DNA of 64,000 bases from Streptomyces sp. GKU 895 (GCA_002027195.1 MWJO01000003.1:111224-175223); one strand, 5' to 3'; counted from the stretch's first letter, positions 34,219 through 44,285 are shown. Program-made: numbers and translations. The notes: generated by a model from the sequence alone, not told the origin.

Positions 34219-35115
34219 TCACATGCGTTTGAGGATCGCCTGCTTGGCCATCGCGAACTCCTCGTCCGTCAGCACACCCGTGCGGCGCAGCTCGCCGAGC
34301 TCGCGCAGACGGCGCAGGAGGGCGTCATGGCCGTCCTCGACGGGTGCGGCGACCGGGAGGGAAGGCGTTTCCGGTCGTACGTCCAGGGTCTTGCGTACGT
34401 CGACGGCGGCCGTCCGGGCCGGGTGGGGGAGCCTGGCCTGGACGGCCGCCGCGATGAGGGCCATCAGCGGGTCCTTCTTGAAGCCCCACAGCTCCACGGA
34501 GTGTGGGTCGTACTTCGCCGGGGCCTTGGTGGGCGCGTGGTGCACCGTGAAGCGGAGGTGGCCGTTGTCCAGGCCGGCCGCGGGGAGCCACTCCACGGCG
34601 GCGAGGTCGGTGAGGGGAAGCGTGCGGATGCCGGCGGCGGCCTTGGCGTCCTCCGTCTTCCAGTTCCATTCCAGGCGGACGCGCTCGCCGTCGAAGGTCG
34701 CGGTGCCGTCGCCCGCGGAGACCGACAGCGGGACGGCCGGGCCGGGCAGGAGGAACTCCGTGACCGGGGTCGCCGGGACCTGGTCGAGGAGGAGGGCGTC
34801 GCGGACCTCGTCCACGAAGTACTCGGCGACGCCGTAGCGGTCCGACTCGACGATGAGCTGATAGGGGTCGTTGGGTTCGGTGAGGCGGCCGCCGGTGGCG
34901 TGCAGCAGCGGGTCGGCGCCGTCGCGCAGCCGTAGCCTGAGCCGCCCCGCCCTGCGGCCCTGCTCGAAGGAGATCCCCGCCAACGCGCCCAGGGGGACGA
35001 CGAGTTCACCCAGGGTCTTGCGGAGCAGGCTGACGTTCTTGTCGCGTCCCGGGGTCAGGCGCAGGGCGTCGCCGTCGAAGGCCCAGGTGCCGTCCTTCTG
35101 GATGATTTCCGCCAT
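34219..35115 (-). CDS. DUF4429/SHOCT-domain protein
   Basis: A 298-residue cytosolic protein. Two repeats of the DUF4429 type are visible, GTWAFDGDALRLTPGRDKNVS at the N-terminus and DGTATFDGERVRLEWNW near residue 135, each followed by beta-rich sequence like a PH domain. The last 35 residues (ALLRRLRELGELRRTGVLTDEEFAMAKQAIL) form a SHOCT motif, a short oligomerisation helix pair. The family is common in Streptomyces, and its biochemical role is unknown. It converges on the phosphatase gene with 17 bp between stops. Confidence 0.85.
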   Translation of the reverse strand: MAEIIQKDGTWAFDGDALRLTPGRDKNVSLLRKTLGELVVPLGALAGISFEQGRRAGRLRLRLRDGADPLLHATGGRLTEPNDPYQLIVESDRYGVAEYFVDEVRDALLLDQVPATPVTEFLLPGPAVPLSVSAGDGTATFDGERVRLEWNWKTEDAKAAAGIRTLPLTDLAAVEWLPAAGLDNGHLRFTVHHAPTKAPAKYDPHSVELWGFKKDPLMALIAAAVQARLPHPARTAAVDVRKTLDVRPETPSLPVAAPVEDGHDALLRRLRELGELRRTGVLTDEEFAMAKQAILKRM

Positions 35116-35198
35116 GGGGCAAGTCTGGCACCGGGGCCGCCGGTGCCGTGGGTGCCCGTCGCGTCGTGCACTTCCGCAACCGGCCGGTCACCCGGCAG

Positions 35199-35214
35199 AG
35201 TGGTCTGCACCAAT
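35199..35214. promoter_or_regulatory. DasR-responsive element at the hexosaminidase gene
   Basis: AGTGGTCTGCACCAAT matches 12 of 16 positions of ACTGGTCTAGACCACT, including both TGGTCT and ACCA arms. It lies 36 bp upstream of the ATG at 35250. Hexosaminidase genes are known DasR targets, so this is a strong prediction. Confidence 0.75.
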
Positions 35215-35249
35215 CCTTGGTTGATGGAGAACGTTGCCGGAGAAGGTTG

Positions 35250-36850
35250 ATGGAGAAGGGGGCGCAGGTGAGACGGCACCACAGAACGACTCCCCGTACG
35301 ACCCGAGTTCTGGGCGCGCTGCTGCTCGTGGCGGTGGGCTCGCTCACCGTGGGCGCGGCGCCGCCGCCCGCCGGGGCCACACCGCTCGACCAGGTGATTC
35401 CGGCGCCCTCGAAGGTGACGCCGGGCGGATCGCCGTACCGGATCACGGCGAAGACCCGGATCGGGGTGGACGACTCGCGGGAGGTGCGCCGGATCGGGGA
35501 GTACCTCGCGGGGGTGCTGAGGCCGTCCACCGGCTATCGGCTGCCGGTGGCCGCGGGGCGCCGGGCAGGAATCCAACTCCGCCTGACCAAAGAGGAGTTC
35601 GGTGCCGAGGGGTACCGGCTCGTCAGCGGGGCCAAGGGCGTCACCATCACCGCCGCCCGGCCCGCCGGGCTCTTCCACGGTGTGCAGACCCTGCGGCAGC
35701 TGCTGCCGGCGAAGGTCGAGAAGAGGTCCGTGCAGTCCGGTCCCTGGCTCGTCGCGGGCGGGTCGATCACCGACAGCCCGCGCTACGGCTGGCGCGGTGC
35801 GATGCTCGACGTCTCCCGGCACTTCTTCACCGTGGACCAAGTCAAGCGGTACATCGACCAGTTGGCGCTCTACAAGGTCAACAAGCTGCATCTGCATCTC
35901 AGCGACGACCAGGGCTGGCGCATCGCGATCGACTCCTGGCCGCGGCTGTCGGCGCACGGCGGCTCGACGCAGGTCGGCGGCGGCCCCGGTGGCTTCTACA
36001 GCAAGGCGACTACAAGGAGATCGTCCGGTACGCGTCCTCGCGCTATCTGGAGGTCGTCCCCGAGATCGACATGCCCGGCCACACCAACGCCGCGCTCGCC
36101 TCGTACGCCGAGCTGAACTGCGACGGGGTCGCGCCGCCGCTCTACACCGGCACCGAGGTCGGCTTCAGTTCGCTGTGCGTCGGCAAGGACCTCACGTACG
36201 ACTTCGTCGACGACGTGATCCGGGAGCTCGCCGCGCTCACGCCCGGCCGCTATCTGCACATCGGCGGCGACGAGGCCCACTCGACCAGCCATGAGGACTA
36301 CGTCAAGTTCATGGACCGGGTGCAGCCCATCGTCGCCAGGTACGGCAAGACGGTGGTGGGTTGGCATCAGCTGACCGGCGCGAACCCCTCGCGGGGGGCG
36401 GTGGCGCAGTACTGGGGGCTGGACGACACCAGCGCGGAGGAGAAGGCGCAGGTGGCGAAGGCCGCGCAGAACGGTACGGGTGTTGTTCTGTCGCCGGCCG
36501 ACCGGGTGTACCTCGACATGAAGTACACGGCGGATACGCCGCTGGGGCAGGACTGGGCGGGGTTGGTGGAGGTGAAGCGGGCCTACGACTGGGATCCGGG
36601 GGACTATCTGCCGGGGGTGCCGGGTGCGGCTGTGCGAGGAGTGGAGGCTCCGTTGTGGACGGAGACGATCGTGACGTCCGCCGACATCGAGTACATGGCG
36701 TTTCCGAGGCTGGCGGGGGTGGCCGAGTTGGGGTGGTCGCCGGCTGCCACGCATGACTGGGAGCGGTACAGGGTGCGGCTGGCTGCGCAGGGTGCCAGGT
36801 GGGAGGCGTTGGGGATCAACTACTACCGGTCGCCGCAGGTTCCTTGGTAG
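35250..36850 (+). CDS. Secreted GH20 beta-N-acetylhexosaminidase (frameshifted)
   Basis: An exported chitobiase/hexosaminidase, about 533 residues after correction, releasing GlcNAc from chitin oligomers. A signal peptide ends near AGA (about residue 40). A GH20b-like N-domain precedes the barrel, which contains YGWRGAMLDVSRHFF, LHLHLSDDQGWRI and the catalytic Asp-Glu pair in HIGGDEAHS (about residue 335). The frame breaks at 36003-36007: FYSKA is followed by DYKEIVRYASSRYLE in another frame, consistent with one base missing, and 1601 nt is one short of a multiple of three. ATG 35250 and GTG 35268 both have ribosome sites. A dre lies upstream. This is the counterpart of S. coelicolor SCO2786 by position. 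Confidence 0.85.
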
Positions 36851-36856
36851 TTCTTC

Positions 36857-36909
36857 GGCTGCGGGTGCGTGGGGGCTGGTCGCGCAGTTCCCCGCGCCCC
36901 TAGGGCGAC
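36857..36909 (+). repeat. Streptomyces intergenic repeat element, copy B
   Basis: GGCTGCGGGTGCGTGGGGGC followed by TGGTCGCGCAGTTCCCCGCG and CCCCTAGGGC. It lies between the convergent hexosaminidase and desD genes and aligns with copy A over about 45 bp with a handful of mismatches. Confidence 0.75.
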
Positions 36910-36964
36910 TGTGCTGACGGGCGCCTTCGAGGGGCCGTACCCCGGAGGCGCCCGTCTGTCTGGG

Positions 36965-38737
36965 TCAGAACCCGGCGATCGGGTTCTTCAGGTTGCCCAC
37001 CAGCTGGAGTGCGCCCGCCGGGTCCGCCAGGTCCACCATCTGCTTGTTGTTGCGCAGTTGCAGACGGTTGAGGCAGGACAGGGCGAACTCCGGGGCGAAC
37101 ATGTCGTACTGGCGGAACTTGTCGGCGAGTTCGGGCACCGAGGCCTGGTACTCGCGGGTGATCTCCGCGACCGTCCGCCAGAAGTCGTCCTCCTCCAGGA
37201 TCCCTTCGGAGGCGAGGTTCGCGGCGAGGAAGCGGAAGAAGCAGTCGAAGACGTCCGTGAAGATCGACAGCAGCTTCGTGTCCTCCGGGACGTCCACGCG
37301 GAGGCGTTCGACCGCCGGCGGGAGCACCGCGTCGGCGTCCATGACCGCGATCTCCTCGGCGATGTCCTTGTAGATCGCGCGCTCGACGGCGCCGTCCTTC
37401 AGGACGAGGATCACGTTCTCGCCGTGCGGCATGTAGACCAGGTCGTAGGCGTAGAAGCTGTGGAGGAGCGGGGTGAAGTACGCGGTCAGGTAGCGGCGCA
37501 GCCACTCGGTCGGGGTCAGGCCCGACTGCTCGATGAGGGCCCCGGCGAATGACCTGCCCTCGTGGTCCACGTGGACCAAGGAGGCCATCGTCGCGAGCGA
37601 CTCCCCGTCCTGGAGGGAGTTCACCGGGCTCTCGCGCCACAGGGCGGCCAGCATCTTGCGGTACGGCGAGTAGCGGTCCGTCGCCGCCTCGTACTCCAGG
37701 TGGCGGTAGCCGACGGCCGCGCGCTCGCGGATGATCGACAGGCCCGTGGACTTCAACACGGGGTCGTTGTCGATGAGTTGGGCGAGCCAGTCGTTGATGG
37801 CCGGGGTCGCCTCCATGTACGCCGCCGAGAGGCCGCGCATGAAGCCCATGTTGATGACGGACAGGGCCGTCTTCACGTAGTGCTTCTCGGGGCTGGTCGT
37901 GTTGAAGAAGGTCCGGATGGACTGCTGGGCGAGGTATTCGTCGTCGCCCTCGCCCAGGCAGACGAGGTGGCGGCGGGCGACCTCGGCGGCGAAGGTGACG
38001 GAGAGCTTGTTCCACCACTGCCAGGGGTGCACCGGGATGAGGAGGTAGTCGGCCGGGTCGAGCTGCTGGGCGCGCAGGGTGGCGTGGAAGCGGTCGACCG
38101 TTTCGGCGCCCAGCTCCTCGCGGACAAAGGTCTCGTACTCGATCCCGACACCCGCCGTGAAGGCCGCGCGGGAGCGGTGGGCGGCCAGCCACACCAGGCG
38201 GACCGGGCTCGCCGTCTCCGGGGCGTACGACAGGTACTCGTGGATGCCGAAGCCGAGCCGCCCGTTGTTGGCGACGAAGCAGGGGTGGCCCTCGGTCATG
38301 CCGGTCTCGATGGCCTGGAAACCGCCGCGTGCCAGCTCGGCGACCGGGATGCGGGGCTTGGCGAGCTTGTAGCAGGTGCCGGAGAGGGTGGAGGAGATCT
38401 CCTCCAGGTAGACCGGCAGGATCTCGTCGCTCAGGCCCAGGGAGCTCTTCAGCTCGATGAAGAAGTCCAGCGCGGCGAGGGGGAGGTCGACGCCGTCCCG
38501 GTGACGGGAGATCGAGTCGGCGTCGACCTGCCAGTGGTCGAGGGCGCGGCGCGTGGCGGTGAACCCGTACCGGGTCAGACCGTCGTCGCTGCGGACCTCG
38601 AAGCGGCCGTCGGCGGTGGCCTGCGGCGTGATGAGCCGCTCGTGCGCGAACTCGGCGAGCGCCTTGCGGACGAGGAGGCGGTTGGCCTGCTCCCAGCGCT
38701 CGGGGGAGAGGTGGGCGACGGAGTCGGCGAGGCTCAT
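36965..38737 (-). CDS. desD: Desferrioxamine synthetase DesD (NIS synthetase, IucA/IucC family)
   Basis: A 590-residue ATP-dependent NRPS-independent siderophore synthetase that condenses and macrocyclises N-hydroxy-N-succinylcadaverine units into desferrioxamine E. The IucA/IucC fold is evident from EGHPCFVANNGRLGFG (nucleotide/phosphate-binding), HPWQWWNKL, STSPEKHYVK-like TTSPEKHYVKTALS and the C-terminal FhuF-like portion (YMPHGENVILVLKDGAVERAIYKDI). The length matches S. coelicolor DesD. Its ATG overlaps the desC stop by 4 bp, so translation is coupled. It is the last gene of the iron-repressed desABCD operon. Confidence 0.95.
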   Translation of the reverse strand: MSLADSVAHLSPERWEQANRLLVRKALAEFAHERLITPQATADGRFEVRSDDGLTRYGFTATRRALDHWQVDADSISRHRDGVDLPLAALDFFIELKSSLGLSDEILPVYLEEISSTLSGTCYKLAKPRIPVAELARGGFQAIETGMTEGHPCFVANNGRLGFGIHEYLSYAPETASPVRLVWLAAHRSRAAFTAGVGIEYETFVREELGAETVDRFHATLRAQQLDPADYLLIPVHPWQWWNKLSVTFAAEVARRHLVCLGEGDDEYLAQQSIRTFFNTTSPEKHYVKTALSVINMGFMRGLSAAYMEATPAINDWLAQLIDNDPVLKSTGLSIIRERAAVGYRHLEYEAATDRYSPYRKMLAALWRESPVNSLQDGESLATMASLVHVDHEGRSFAGALIEQSGLTPTEWLRRYLTAYFTPLLHSFYAYDLVYMPHGENVILVLKDGAVERAIYKDIAEEIAVMDADAVLPPAVERLRVDVPEDTKLLSIFTDVFDCFFRFLAANLASEGILEEDDFWRTVAEITREYQASVPELADKFRQYDMFAPEFALSCLNRLQLRNNKQMVDLADPAGALQLVGNLKNPIAGF

Positions 38738-39273
38738 GCGGACACCGCCTTCGTGAACTGCTCGCGCGTGCAGAAGCTGAGCAGCGCCCTCTTCTCCGGC
38801 TTCTGGATCTCCCGCTCGGGCACGAACCCGACGGCTTCGTTGAGGGCGTGGACGGCCTTGTTGGAGACGTCCGGCTCGACGACGACCCGCTCGACGGCCG
38901 GGTCCTCGAAGAGGTGGGCCATCACGGCGGTGATGACGGCCCGGGTGAAGCCGTGCACGGGCCGGTCGGTAGCGGGGGTGAGGAAGTGCATGCCGACGTC
39001 ACCCGGCAACGGCTCGTACAGGCCCACCAGTTCACGATGGGCGGGGTCGTACTTCTCCATCAGGAAGACGGGGACGCCGTACGCGTCGAGACCGAGCAGC
39101 GCGTGGTGGTGCTCGTCGGCGGCTATGTCCATGTACGCGCGCTCGACGTCCTCCAGTTTCGCGTCCTGCATCATCCAGAACGCGGCCTTGGGGTGGGTGA
39201 CCCAGCCGTGCAGCAGCTCGGCGTCCTCGATCGGGTCGAGCGGGCGGAAGGTGAAGGTGTGGGGGGTGGTCAT
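38734..39273 (-). CDS. desC: N-hydroxycadaverine acyltransferase DesC
   Basis: A 179-residue GNAT-like acyltransferase that succinylates or acetylates N-hydroxycadaverine with acyl-CoA. It matches the siderophore IucB/DesC family: [20 protein letters not shown] at the N-terminus, [20 protein letters not shown], then [26 protein letters not shown] and the CoA-binding region [28 protein letters not shown]. The start codon overlaps desB and the stop overlaps desD, each by 4 bp. The acyl-CoA used decides between desferrioxamine B and E and cannot be read from sequence. Confidence 0.94.
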   Translation of the reverse strand: MTTPHTFTFRPLDPIEDAELLHGWVTHPKAAFWMMQDAKLEDVERAYMDIAADEHHHALLGLDAYGVPVFLMEKYDPAHRELVGLYEPLPGDVGMHFLTPATDRPVHGFTRAVITAVMAHLFEDPAVERVVVEPDVSNKAVHALNEAVGFVPEREIQKPEKRALLSFCTREQFTKAVSA

Positions 39274-40559
39274 ACGGCGAACTCCTGGAACGCGATCGTC
39301 TTCTCGACCGGGTAGTACTCGGTGCCGAGCAGCTCACGGATGATGTAGCTGTTGCGGTACGCACCCATGCCCAGGTCGGGCGAGGTGATGCTGTGGGTGT
39401 GCACGCCGGCGTTCTGGAGGAAGACGCCGCGGCCGGTGGTGTCGATCGAGTAGTTGCGGGCGACGTCGAAGTTGCCCTGGGTGTCGTAGCGCAGCCGGTC
39501 CTTGACGGGGGTCAGGAACTCGGGCTCGGTGTACTTGTATCCGGTGGCGAGGACGAGGCCCTGGGTCTGGAGGTCGTAGTCCTTCTCCTGCTCCTCCTGG
39601 CGGAAGGAGAGGGTGTACGTGCCGTTCTCGTACGTCGCGCCGTTCAGGGCGGAGTTGGTGAGCAGCCGGGTGGGGACCGGTCCGCCGAGGTTCTTCTGGT
39701 AGAGCAGGTCGAAGATCTCGTTGATGAGATCGCCGTCGATGCCCTTGAACAGGCCCTTCTGCTGGGCGGTGAGCCGGTAGCGGGTGGCCTCGGGCAGCGC
39801 GCGGTAGTAGTCGATGTACTCCGGGGAGGTCATCTCCAGCGTGAGCTTGGTGTATTCGAGGGGGAAGAAGCGGGGCGACCGCGTCACCCAGTTCAGCCGG
39901 TAGCCGTGGACGTCGATCTCGCTGAGGAGGTCGTGGTAGATCTCGGCGGCGGACTGACCGGAGCCGACGATCGTGATCGACTCCTTCTGCTGCAACTCCG
40001 CCTTGTTCTGCATGTACTGCGAGTTGTGGAAGAAGTCGCCGCCGAGGCCGCGCACGGCGTCCGGGTAGTGCGGGGAGGTGCCGGTGCCGAGGACGAGATG
40101 GCGGGCGCGGAAGACCTCACCCGCGGTCGTCGTGACGACGTACACGCCGTCCTCGTACGTCACTTCGGCGACCGTCGTGCCGAAGCGCACGCTGCTCAGT
40201 TTGTTCGCGGCCCAGCGGCAGTAGTCGTCGTACTCGACACGCAGCGGGTAGAAGTTCTCCCGGATGTAGAACGAGTACAGCCGGCCCTTCTCCTTCAGGT
40301 AGTTGAGGAAGGAGTACGGCGAGGTAGGGTCGGCGAGCGTGACCAGGTCCGACATGAACGGCGTCTGGAGGTGGGCGCCGTCGAGGAACATGCCCGCGTG
40401 CCACTCGAAGTCGGGCTTCGACTCCAGGAACACACCGTCGAGTTCGTCGATGGGCTCGGTCAGGCAGGCCAGGCCGAGGTTGAACGGGCCGAGCCCGATG
40501 CCCACGACATCGTGTATCTCGGCGGGGGCCGTGGTCGGGTTTTCAGGACGCGCGGTCAA
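39270..40559 (-). CDS. desB: Cadaverine N-monooxygenase DesB
   Basis: A 429-residue flavin-dependent N-hydroxylating monooxygenase. The FAD-binding Rossmann motif is [13 protein letters not shown] (residues 20-32), the NADPH-binding motif [15 protein letters not shown] (about 205-219), and the conserved [13 protein letters not shown] (about 340) is the family's FATGY signature variant. It hydroxylates cadaverine produced by DesA. Its start lies within the 3' end of desA (17-bp overlap) and its stop overlaps desC. Confidence 0.95.
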   Translation of the reverse strand: MTARPENPTTAPAEIHDVVGIGLGPFNLGLACLTEPIDELDGVFLESKPDFEWHAGMFLDGAHLQTPFMSDLVTLADPTSPYSFLNYLKEKGRLYSFYIRENFYPLRVEYDDYCRWAANKLSSVRFGTTVAEVTYEDGVYVVTTTAGEVFRARHLVLGTGTSPHYPDAVRGLGGDFFHNSQYMQNKAELQQKESITIVGSGQSAAEIYHDLLSEIDVHGYRLNWVTRSPRFFPLEYTKLTLEMTSPEYIDYYRALPEATRYRLTAQQKGLFKGIDGDLINEIFDLLYQKNLGGPVPTRLLTNSALNGATYENGTYTLSFRQEEQEKDYDLQTQGLVLATGYKYTEPEFLTPVKDRLRYDTQGNFDVARNYSIDTTGRGVFLQNAGVHTHSITSPDLGMGAYRNSYIIRELLGTEYYPVEKTIAFQEFAV

Positions 40560-41985
40560 GGGACTCTCCCAGGTACTGCTCGGCGTGGCCGGCGATCAGA
40601 TCGAGTACGGCGGTGATGTCTTCGGTCGTCGTCTCGGGGTTGAGCAGGGTGAACTTCAGGTAGTGGCGACCGCCGACCTTGGTGCCCGCGACCACCGCGT
40701 CGCCGGAGGCGAACAGGGCCTTGCGGGCGTAGAGGTTGGCGCGGTCGATCTCGGAGGGGTCGGTCACGGCGGCCGGGATGTAGCGGAAGACGAGGGTGGA
40801 GAGCGTCGGCTCGACCACGACGTCGTAGCGCGGGTCGGCGGCGAGGATCTTCCAGCCCTGGACGGCCAGGTCGCACACCTCGTCGAAGAGCTGCCCGATG
40901 CCGTCGGCGCCCATGGTCCGCAGCGTCACCCAGAGCTTGAGGGCGTCGAACCGGCGGGTGGTCTGCAGGGACTTGTCCACCTGGTTGGGGATGCGCTCCT
41001 GCACCATGCGCTTGGGGTTGAGGTACTCGGCGTGGTAGGTCGCGTGCCGCAGGGTGGCGGCGTCCCGGACCAGCACAGCGGACGAACTCACCGGCTGGAA
41101 GAAGGACTTGTGGTAGTCGACGGTGACCGAGTCGGCGCGCTCGATGCCGTTGATCCGGCCGCGGTACTTCACCGACGCGAGCAGTCCGCAGCCGTAGGCG
41201 GCGTCGACGTGCAGCCAAGTCCCGTACTGCGCGCACAGTCCGGCGATCTCGGGCAGCGGGTCGATGGACCCGAAGTCGGTGGTGCCGGCGGTGGCGACGA
41301 CGGCCATCGGGACGAGCCCGGCGGCCTTGCAGCGCTCCAGCTCATGGGCGAGCGCGACGGTCTGCATCCGCTTGTCGCGGTCGACGGGGATGCTGACCAC
41401 GGAGTCGGGGGACAGGCCGAGGAGTTTGGCGGACTTCTTGACGCTGAAGTGGCTGACCTCGGAGGCGAAGACGCGCAGTCTGGCCGTGCTGTCCGTCTTG
41501 GCTTCTTCCCGGGCGAGGAGGAGGGCCTGGAGGTTGGACTGGGTGCCGCCGGAGGTGAACACGCCGTCGGCGGCCGGGCCGAGGCCGATCCGGGCGGTCG
41601 TCCAGTCGATGAGCTTGCGCTCGATGAGGGTGCCGCCGGCCGACTGGTCCCAGGTGTCCAGGGAGGAGTTGACCGCGGAGAGGATCGCCTCGCCGAGCAC
41701 CGCCGGGATGACCACCGGGCAGTTGAGGTGGGCGAGATAGCGGGGGTGGTGGAAGTAGACCGCGTCGCGGAGGTAGACGTCCTCCAGCTCGTCGAGCACG
41801 GCGCCGGTGTCGAGGAGCGGCTTGTCGAGGTCGATCGCGTCGATGGCCGGGGCGAGGTCGTCGACGCTGACGCCGGTGAACGGACGGTCGGTGGCGGCGA
41901 GTTTGGCTGCCACCCGCTCGATACCTTCGGTCACGGAGCGGCGGTACTGCTCCGCGGTCGTGTCGTTGAGTAGGTGCGAGCGCAT
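40543..41985 (-). CDS. desA: PLP-dependent lysine decarboxylase DesA
   Basis: A 480-residue group II decarboxylase that converts lysine to cadaverine, the first step of desferrioxamine synthesis. PLP-binding elements include [11 protein letters not shown] (Asp with the pyridine nitrogen) and [18 protein letters not shown], whose Lys (about residue 294) forms the Schiff base. The N-terminal part ([20 protein letters not shown] and [15 protein letters not shown]) is typical of siderophore decarboxylases. GGAGGA precedes the ATG at 41985. A perfect iron box lies 40 bp upstream, so the operon is expressed in iron starvation. Confidence 0.95.
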   Translation of the reverse strand: MRSHLLNDTTAEQYRRSVTEGIERVAAKLAATDRPFTGVSVDDLAPAIDAIDLDKPLLDTGAVLDELEDVYLRDAVYFHHPRYLAHLNCPVVIPAVLGEAILSAVNSSLDTWDQSAGGTLIERKLIDWTTARIGLGPAADGVFTSGGTQSNLQALLLAREEAKTDSTARLRVFASEVSHFSVKKSAKLLGLSPDSVVSIPVDRDKRMQTVALAHELERCKAAGLVPMAVVATAGTTDFGSIDPLPEIAGLCAQYGTWLHVDAAYGCGLLASVKYRGRINGIERADSVTVDYHKSFFQPVSSSAVLVRDAATLRHATYHAEYLNPKRMVQERIPNQVDKSLQTTRRFDALKLWVTLRTMGADGIGQLFDEVCDLAVQGWKILAADPRYDVVVEPTLSTLVFRYIPAAVTDPSEIDRANLYARKALFASGDAVVAGTKVGGRHYLKFTLLNPETTTEDITAVLDLIAGHAEQYLGESLDRAS

Positions 41986-42024
41986 GGTGGGGGTCCTCCG
42001 GTGGGGAGCAGTAGTCCGCGTTAC

Positions 42025-42043
42025 TTAGGTTAGCCTAACCTAA
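42025..42043. promoter_or_regulatory. Iron box (DmdR1/IdeR operator) of desABCD
   Basis: TTAGGTTAGCCTAACCTAA is a perfect 19-bp palindrome and the canonical actinobacterial iron box, 40 bp ahead of desA. Fe(II)-loaded DmdR1 should bind and repress here. Confidence 0.96.
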
Positions 42044-42107
42044 GTTGCTCGATCGCGGGGATGGGTGTGCGGCGGCTGGGGGTGGGTCGGGCAGGCTGCT
42101 CGGCGGG

Positions 42108-42962
42108 CTACTCGGCGGCGCGGAGCTGTTCCTCGGTCATCCCCTGCCGCCAGTAGCCGACGAAGGTGACGCTGCGGCGGTCGATGCCGCGTTCACCGAC
42201 GAAGTGCCGGCGCAACTGCTTCACGCAGCCCGACTCGCCCGCGATCCAGACGTACGGCCGCTCGGCGGGCGGGAGTTGGGCGTCGCGGAGGGCGCCGAGG
42301 GCCATGGGGGAGCCCTCGGTTCCCTCGTGATCCCGCACGAACCAGGTGATCTCGGCGTCGGCCTCGGTCACCAGGTCCTGGATGTCGGCGGCGTGCTGCA
42401 CCTCCAGCCAGACCCGGGCGGGAACGCCGGCCGGCAGGGACTCCAGGATCGCGGAGACGGCGGGTACGGCGGTCTCGTCGCCCCAGATGAGCACGAGGTC
42501 GCTGCCGTCGGCCGGCCGGAACCGGATGGCGCGGTTGTCGGCGACGGCGGGACCCAGGAGCAGGACCCGGTCCCCGGCGGCCGCCCGCGCGGCCCAGCGG
42601 GAGGCGGGGCCGGCGGGGGTGTCGGCGCCGGGGTCGACACCGTGCAGGACGAAGTCGATGTCGATCTCGTCGGGGTCCCGGCGCAGGGCGCGGAGCGTGT
42701 ACGACCGCATGACCGCCCGTACGTCGTCCGGGAGTTCACGCCAGGCCTGCCACCAGCCGTCACCGAGCTCGATCGGAACGACCGGCTCGGTCCGCCCCTC
42801 GGCGGGGATGAACAGCGACAGCGACTGGTCGCACCCGTGGGAGTGGAACTCCCGCAGTTCCTCGCCGCCGAAGGTGACCCGGACGAGGGAGGGTCCGAGG
42901 CGCCGCGTTCTCACGACTCGGAGAGAGAAGAAGCGAAAGGGTGCGGCGACGGCGGTGGTCAT
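42108..42962 (-). CDS. Siderophore-interacting FAD-dependent ferric reductase
   Basis: A 284-residue SIP/ViuB-type flavoprotein thought to reduce ferric siderophore in the cytosol. The FAD motif is RSYTLRALRRDPDEIDIDFVLHG (R-x-Y-T, about residues 92-114). The NAD(P)H domain starts at GDRVLLLGPA, and GDETAVPAVSAILESLP is the family's second hallmark. The C-terminus (YVWIAGESGCVKQLRRHFV) is typical. AGGAG precedes ATG 42962. Lying between desE and desA, it presumably releases iron from ferrioxamine. No iron box lies directly upstream. Confidence 0.92.
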   Translation of the reverse strand: MTTAVAAPFRFFSLRVVRTRRLGPSLVRVTFGGEELREFHSHGCDQSLSLFIPAEGRTEPVVPIELGDGWWQAWRELPDDVRAVMRSYTLRALRRDPDEIDIDFVLHGVDPGADTPAGPASRWAARAAAGDRVLLLGPAVADNRAIRFRPADGSDLVLIWGDETAVPAVSAILESLPAGVPARVWLEVQHAADIQDLVTEADAEITWFVRDHEGTEGSPMALGALRDAQLPPAERPYVWIAGESGCVKQLRRHFVGERGIDRRSVTFVGYWRQGMTEEQLRAAE

Positions 42963-43000
42963 GGGGTGCGCTCCTGAGGTGGCAGGGGGCAGGGCTTGTG

Positions 43001-43075
43001 CTTTGAGGGGCGCGGGGCTGTGTCGATGTGCGGCTCCGCCGCGTGGGTGCGACCAGCCACGACGGGGCCCGCGGT
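43001..43075 (-). repeat. Streptomyces intergenic repeat element, copy C (diverged)
   Basis: On the minus strand this stretch between desE and the SIP gene contains the GCGGCGGAGCC and CAGCCCCGCGCCCC elements of the same family as copies A and B, with an internal inverted repeat (GCGGCTCCGCCGC at 43030-43042). It is more diverged than the other two. Confidence 0.55.
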
Positions 43076-43101
43076 TCACCCACCACATCAAGCCCCGTTT
43101 T

Positions 43102-44151
43102 TCAGCTGACCTTCTTCGCCTTCTCAAGAGCCTCGGCGAGGGTCTCGAGCAGCGGCGTGCACTTGTCGTACGACAGGATCGGCTCCGGCGACCGGGCGAT
43201 GACCTGCCCGGCCTTCACCGCAGGCAGCTTCTTCCAGGTGGCCTCCGTGATGTCGGCCGGCTGGATCGTCGACGACCGGTCGTCCATCATGATGATGTCG
43301 GCCTTGTACTTGTCGACGTTCTCCCAGCTCAGCGACTCGTACCAGCCGCCACCCTGCTTCTTGGCGCTCTCCGGCGGCTCGACGAAGTTCACGCCGAGGG
43401 CCTTGAAGTACTCGAGGTCGATGGAGAGGTTGGTGCCGGAGACGTAGAAGATGTCCTGGCTCGCGGAACCGGCCAGCACCTTGATGTCGGGCTTCGCCTT
43501 CGCGGCGGCGCGCAGCCGGGTCGCGGCGGCCTCGAACTTCTTCTTGGCGTCGGTGACCTTCGCGGCCGTCATGTCGGCGCCGAGGGACTCGGCCAGCTCC
43601 CACATGCGCTGCAGCGGCGCGGTGAGCTGGCGGTCGTAGACGGAGATGCCGACGCTCGGGGCGAGCTTGGCGATCTTGTCCTTGGAGGCGGCCGGGACGT
43701 ACCAGAGGGTGCCGGCGTCGTCGAACATCGTGGTGATGAGGACGTCCGGGGCGAGGGCGGCGTACTTCTCGACGTTGAACTGGTCCCAGACGTTGCCGAG
43801 GATCTCCACCTTGGAGATGTCCATGTCGCCGGCCTGGACGTCGGCCTTGCCGTCGGCGGTCTTGGTGGGGCCGAAGACGCCCTTGACGGAGATGCCGTAG
43901 TCGTAGAGGGCGGCGGCGACGCCGGTGAAGGCGACGATGTTCGCGGGGATCTTGTCGAGCTTCACCTCGGTGCCGCGGTCGTCCTTGAAGGTCCAGGGAC
44001 CGGACTTCTCCGCGGCGGAGGTCTCCTTGCCAGAGCCACCGCTTTTCGCGTCGTCGTCACCGCAGGCCGCGAGCACGGCACCGAGACCGAGGGCGCCGCC
44101 CGCGGCGAGGATGCCGCGGCGGGTGAGGTGGGTGGCTCTGGCGTTGGACAT
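43102..44151 (-). CDS. desE: Ferrioxamine-binding lipoprotein DesE
   Basis: A 349-residue siderophore-binding lipoprotein. The signal peptide has a twin-arginine-like TRRGIL start and a lipobox LAAC with Cys30 as anchor. The mature part is a FecB/FhuD-type two-domain binding protein (NIVAFTGVAAALYDYGISVKG, PDVLITTMFDDAG, DIIMMDDRSSTIQPADI). It captures ferrioxamines for ABC import; the permease and ATPase are not in this window. An iron box lies 52 bp upstream, placing it in the same regulon as desABCD. The position matches S. coelicolor desE. Confidence 0.92.
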   Translation of the reverse strand: MSNARATHLTRRGILAAGGALGLGAVLAACGDDDAKSGGSGKETSAAEKSGPWTFKDDRGTEVKLDKIPANIVAFTGVAAALYDYGISVKGVFGPTKTADGKADVQAGDMDISKVEILGNVWDQFNVEKYAALAPDVLITTMFDDAGTLWYVPAASKDKIAKLAPSVGISVYDRQLTAPLQRMWELAESLGADMTAAKVTDAKKKFEAAATRLRAAAKAKPDIKVLAGSASQDIFYVSGTNLSIDLEYFKALGVNFVEPPESAKKQGGGWYESLSWENVDKYKADIIMMDDRSSTIQPADITEATWKKLPAVKAGQVIARSPEPILSYDKCTPLLETLAEALEKAKKVS

Positions 44152-44202
44152 GTGTGTGGCTGCTTTCGAACGGGGCGAAGCGCCCGCCGGACAAGTTCAA
44201 AG

Positions 44203-44221
44203 GAAGGTTAGCCTAACCTCA
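44203..44221. promoter_or_regulatory. Iron box of desE
   Basis: GAAGGTTAGCCTAACCTCA shares the core AGGTTAGCCTAACCT with the desA box, with changes only in the outer bases. It lies 52 bp upstream of desE. Confidence 0.93.
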
Positions 44222-44285
44222 GATCTTGTCCAGAGGGCGGGGGGCTTCGGTTCGAAGCTGTGCGCCACCTATGAGGTGCTCGGGC

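Noticed and set aside
37562..39343. 593-codon open frame antisense to desC/desD
   Set aside because: It spans two well-identified genes on the other strand and has no recognisable domain.
36965..42962. A novel siderophore pathway
   Set aside because: Gene order and motifs are those of the known desferrioxamine desABCD cluster, so not new.
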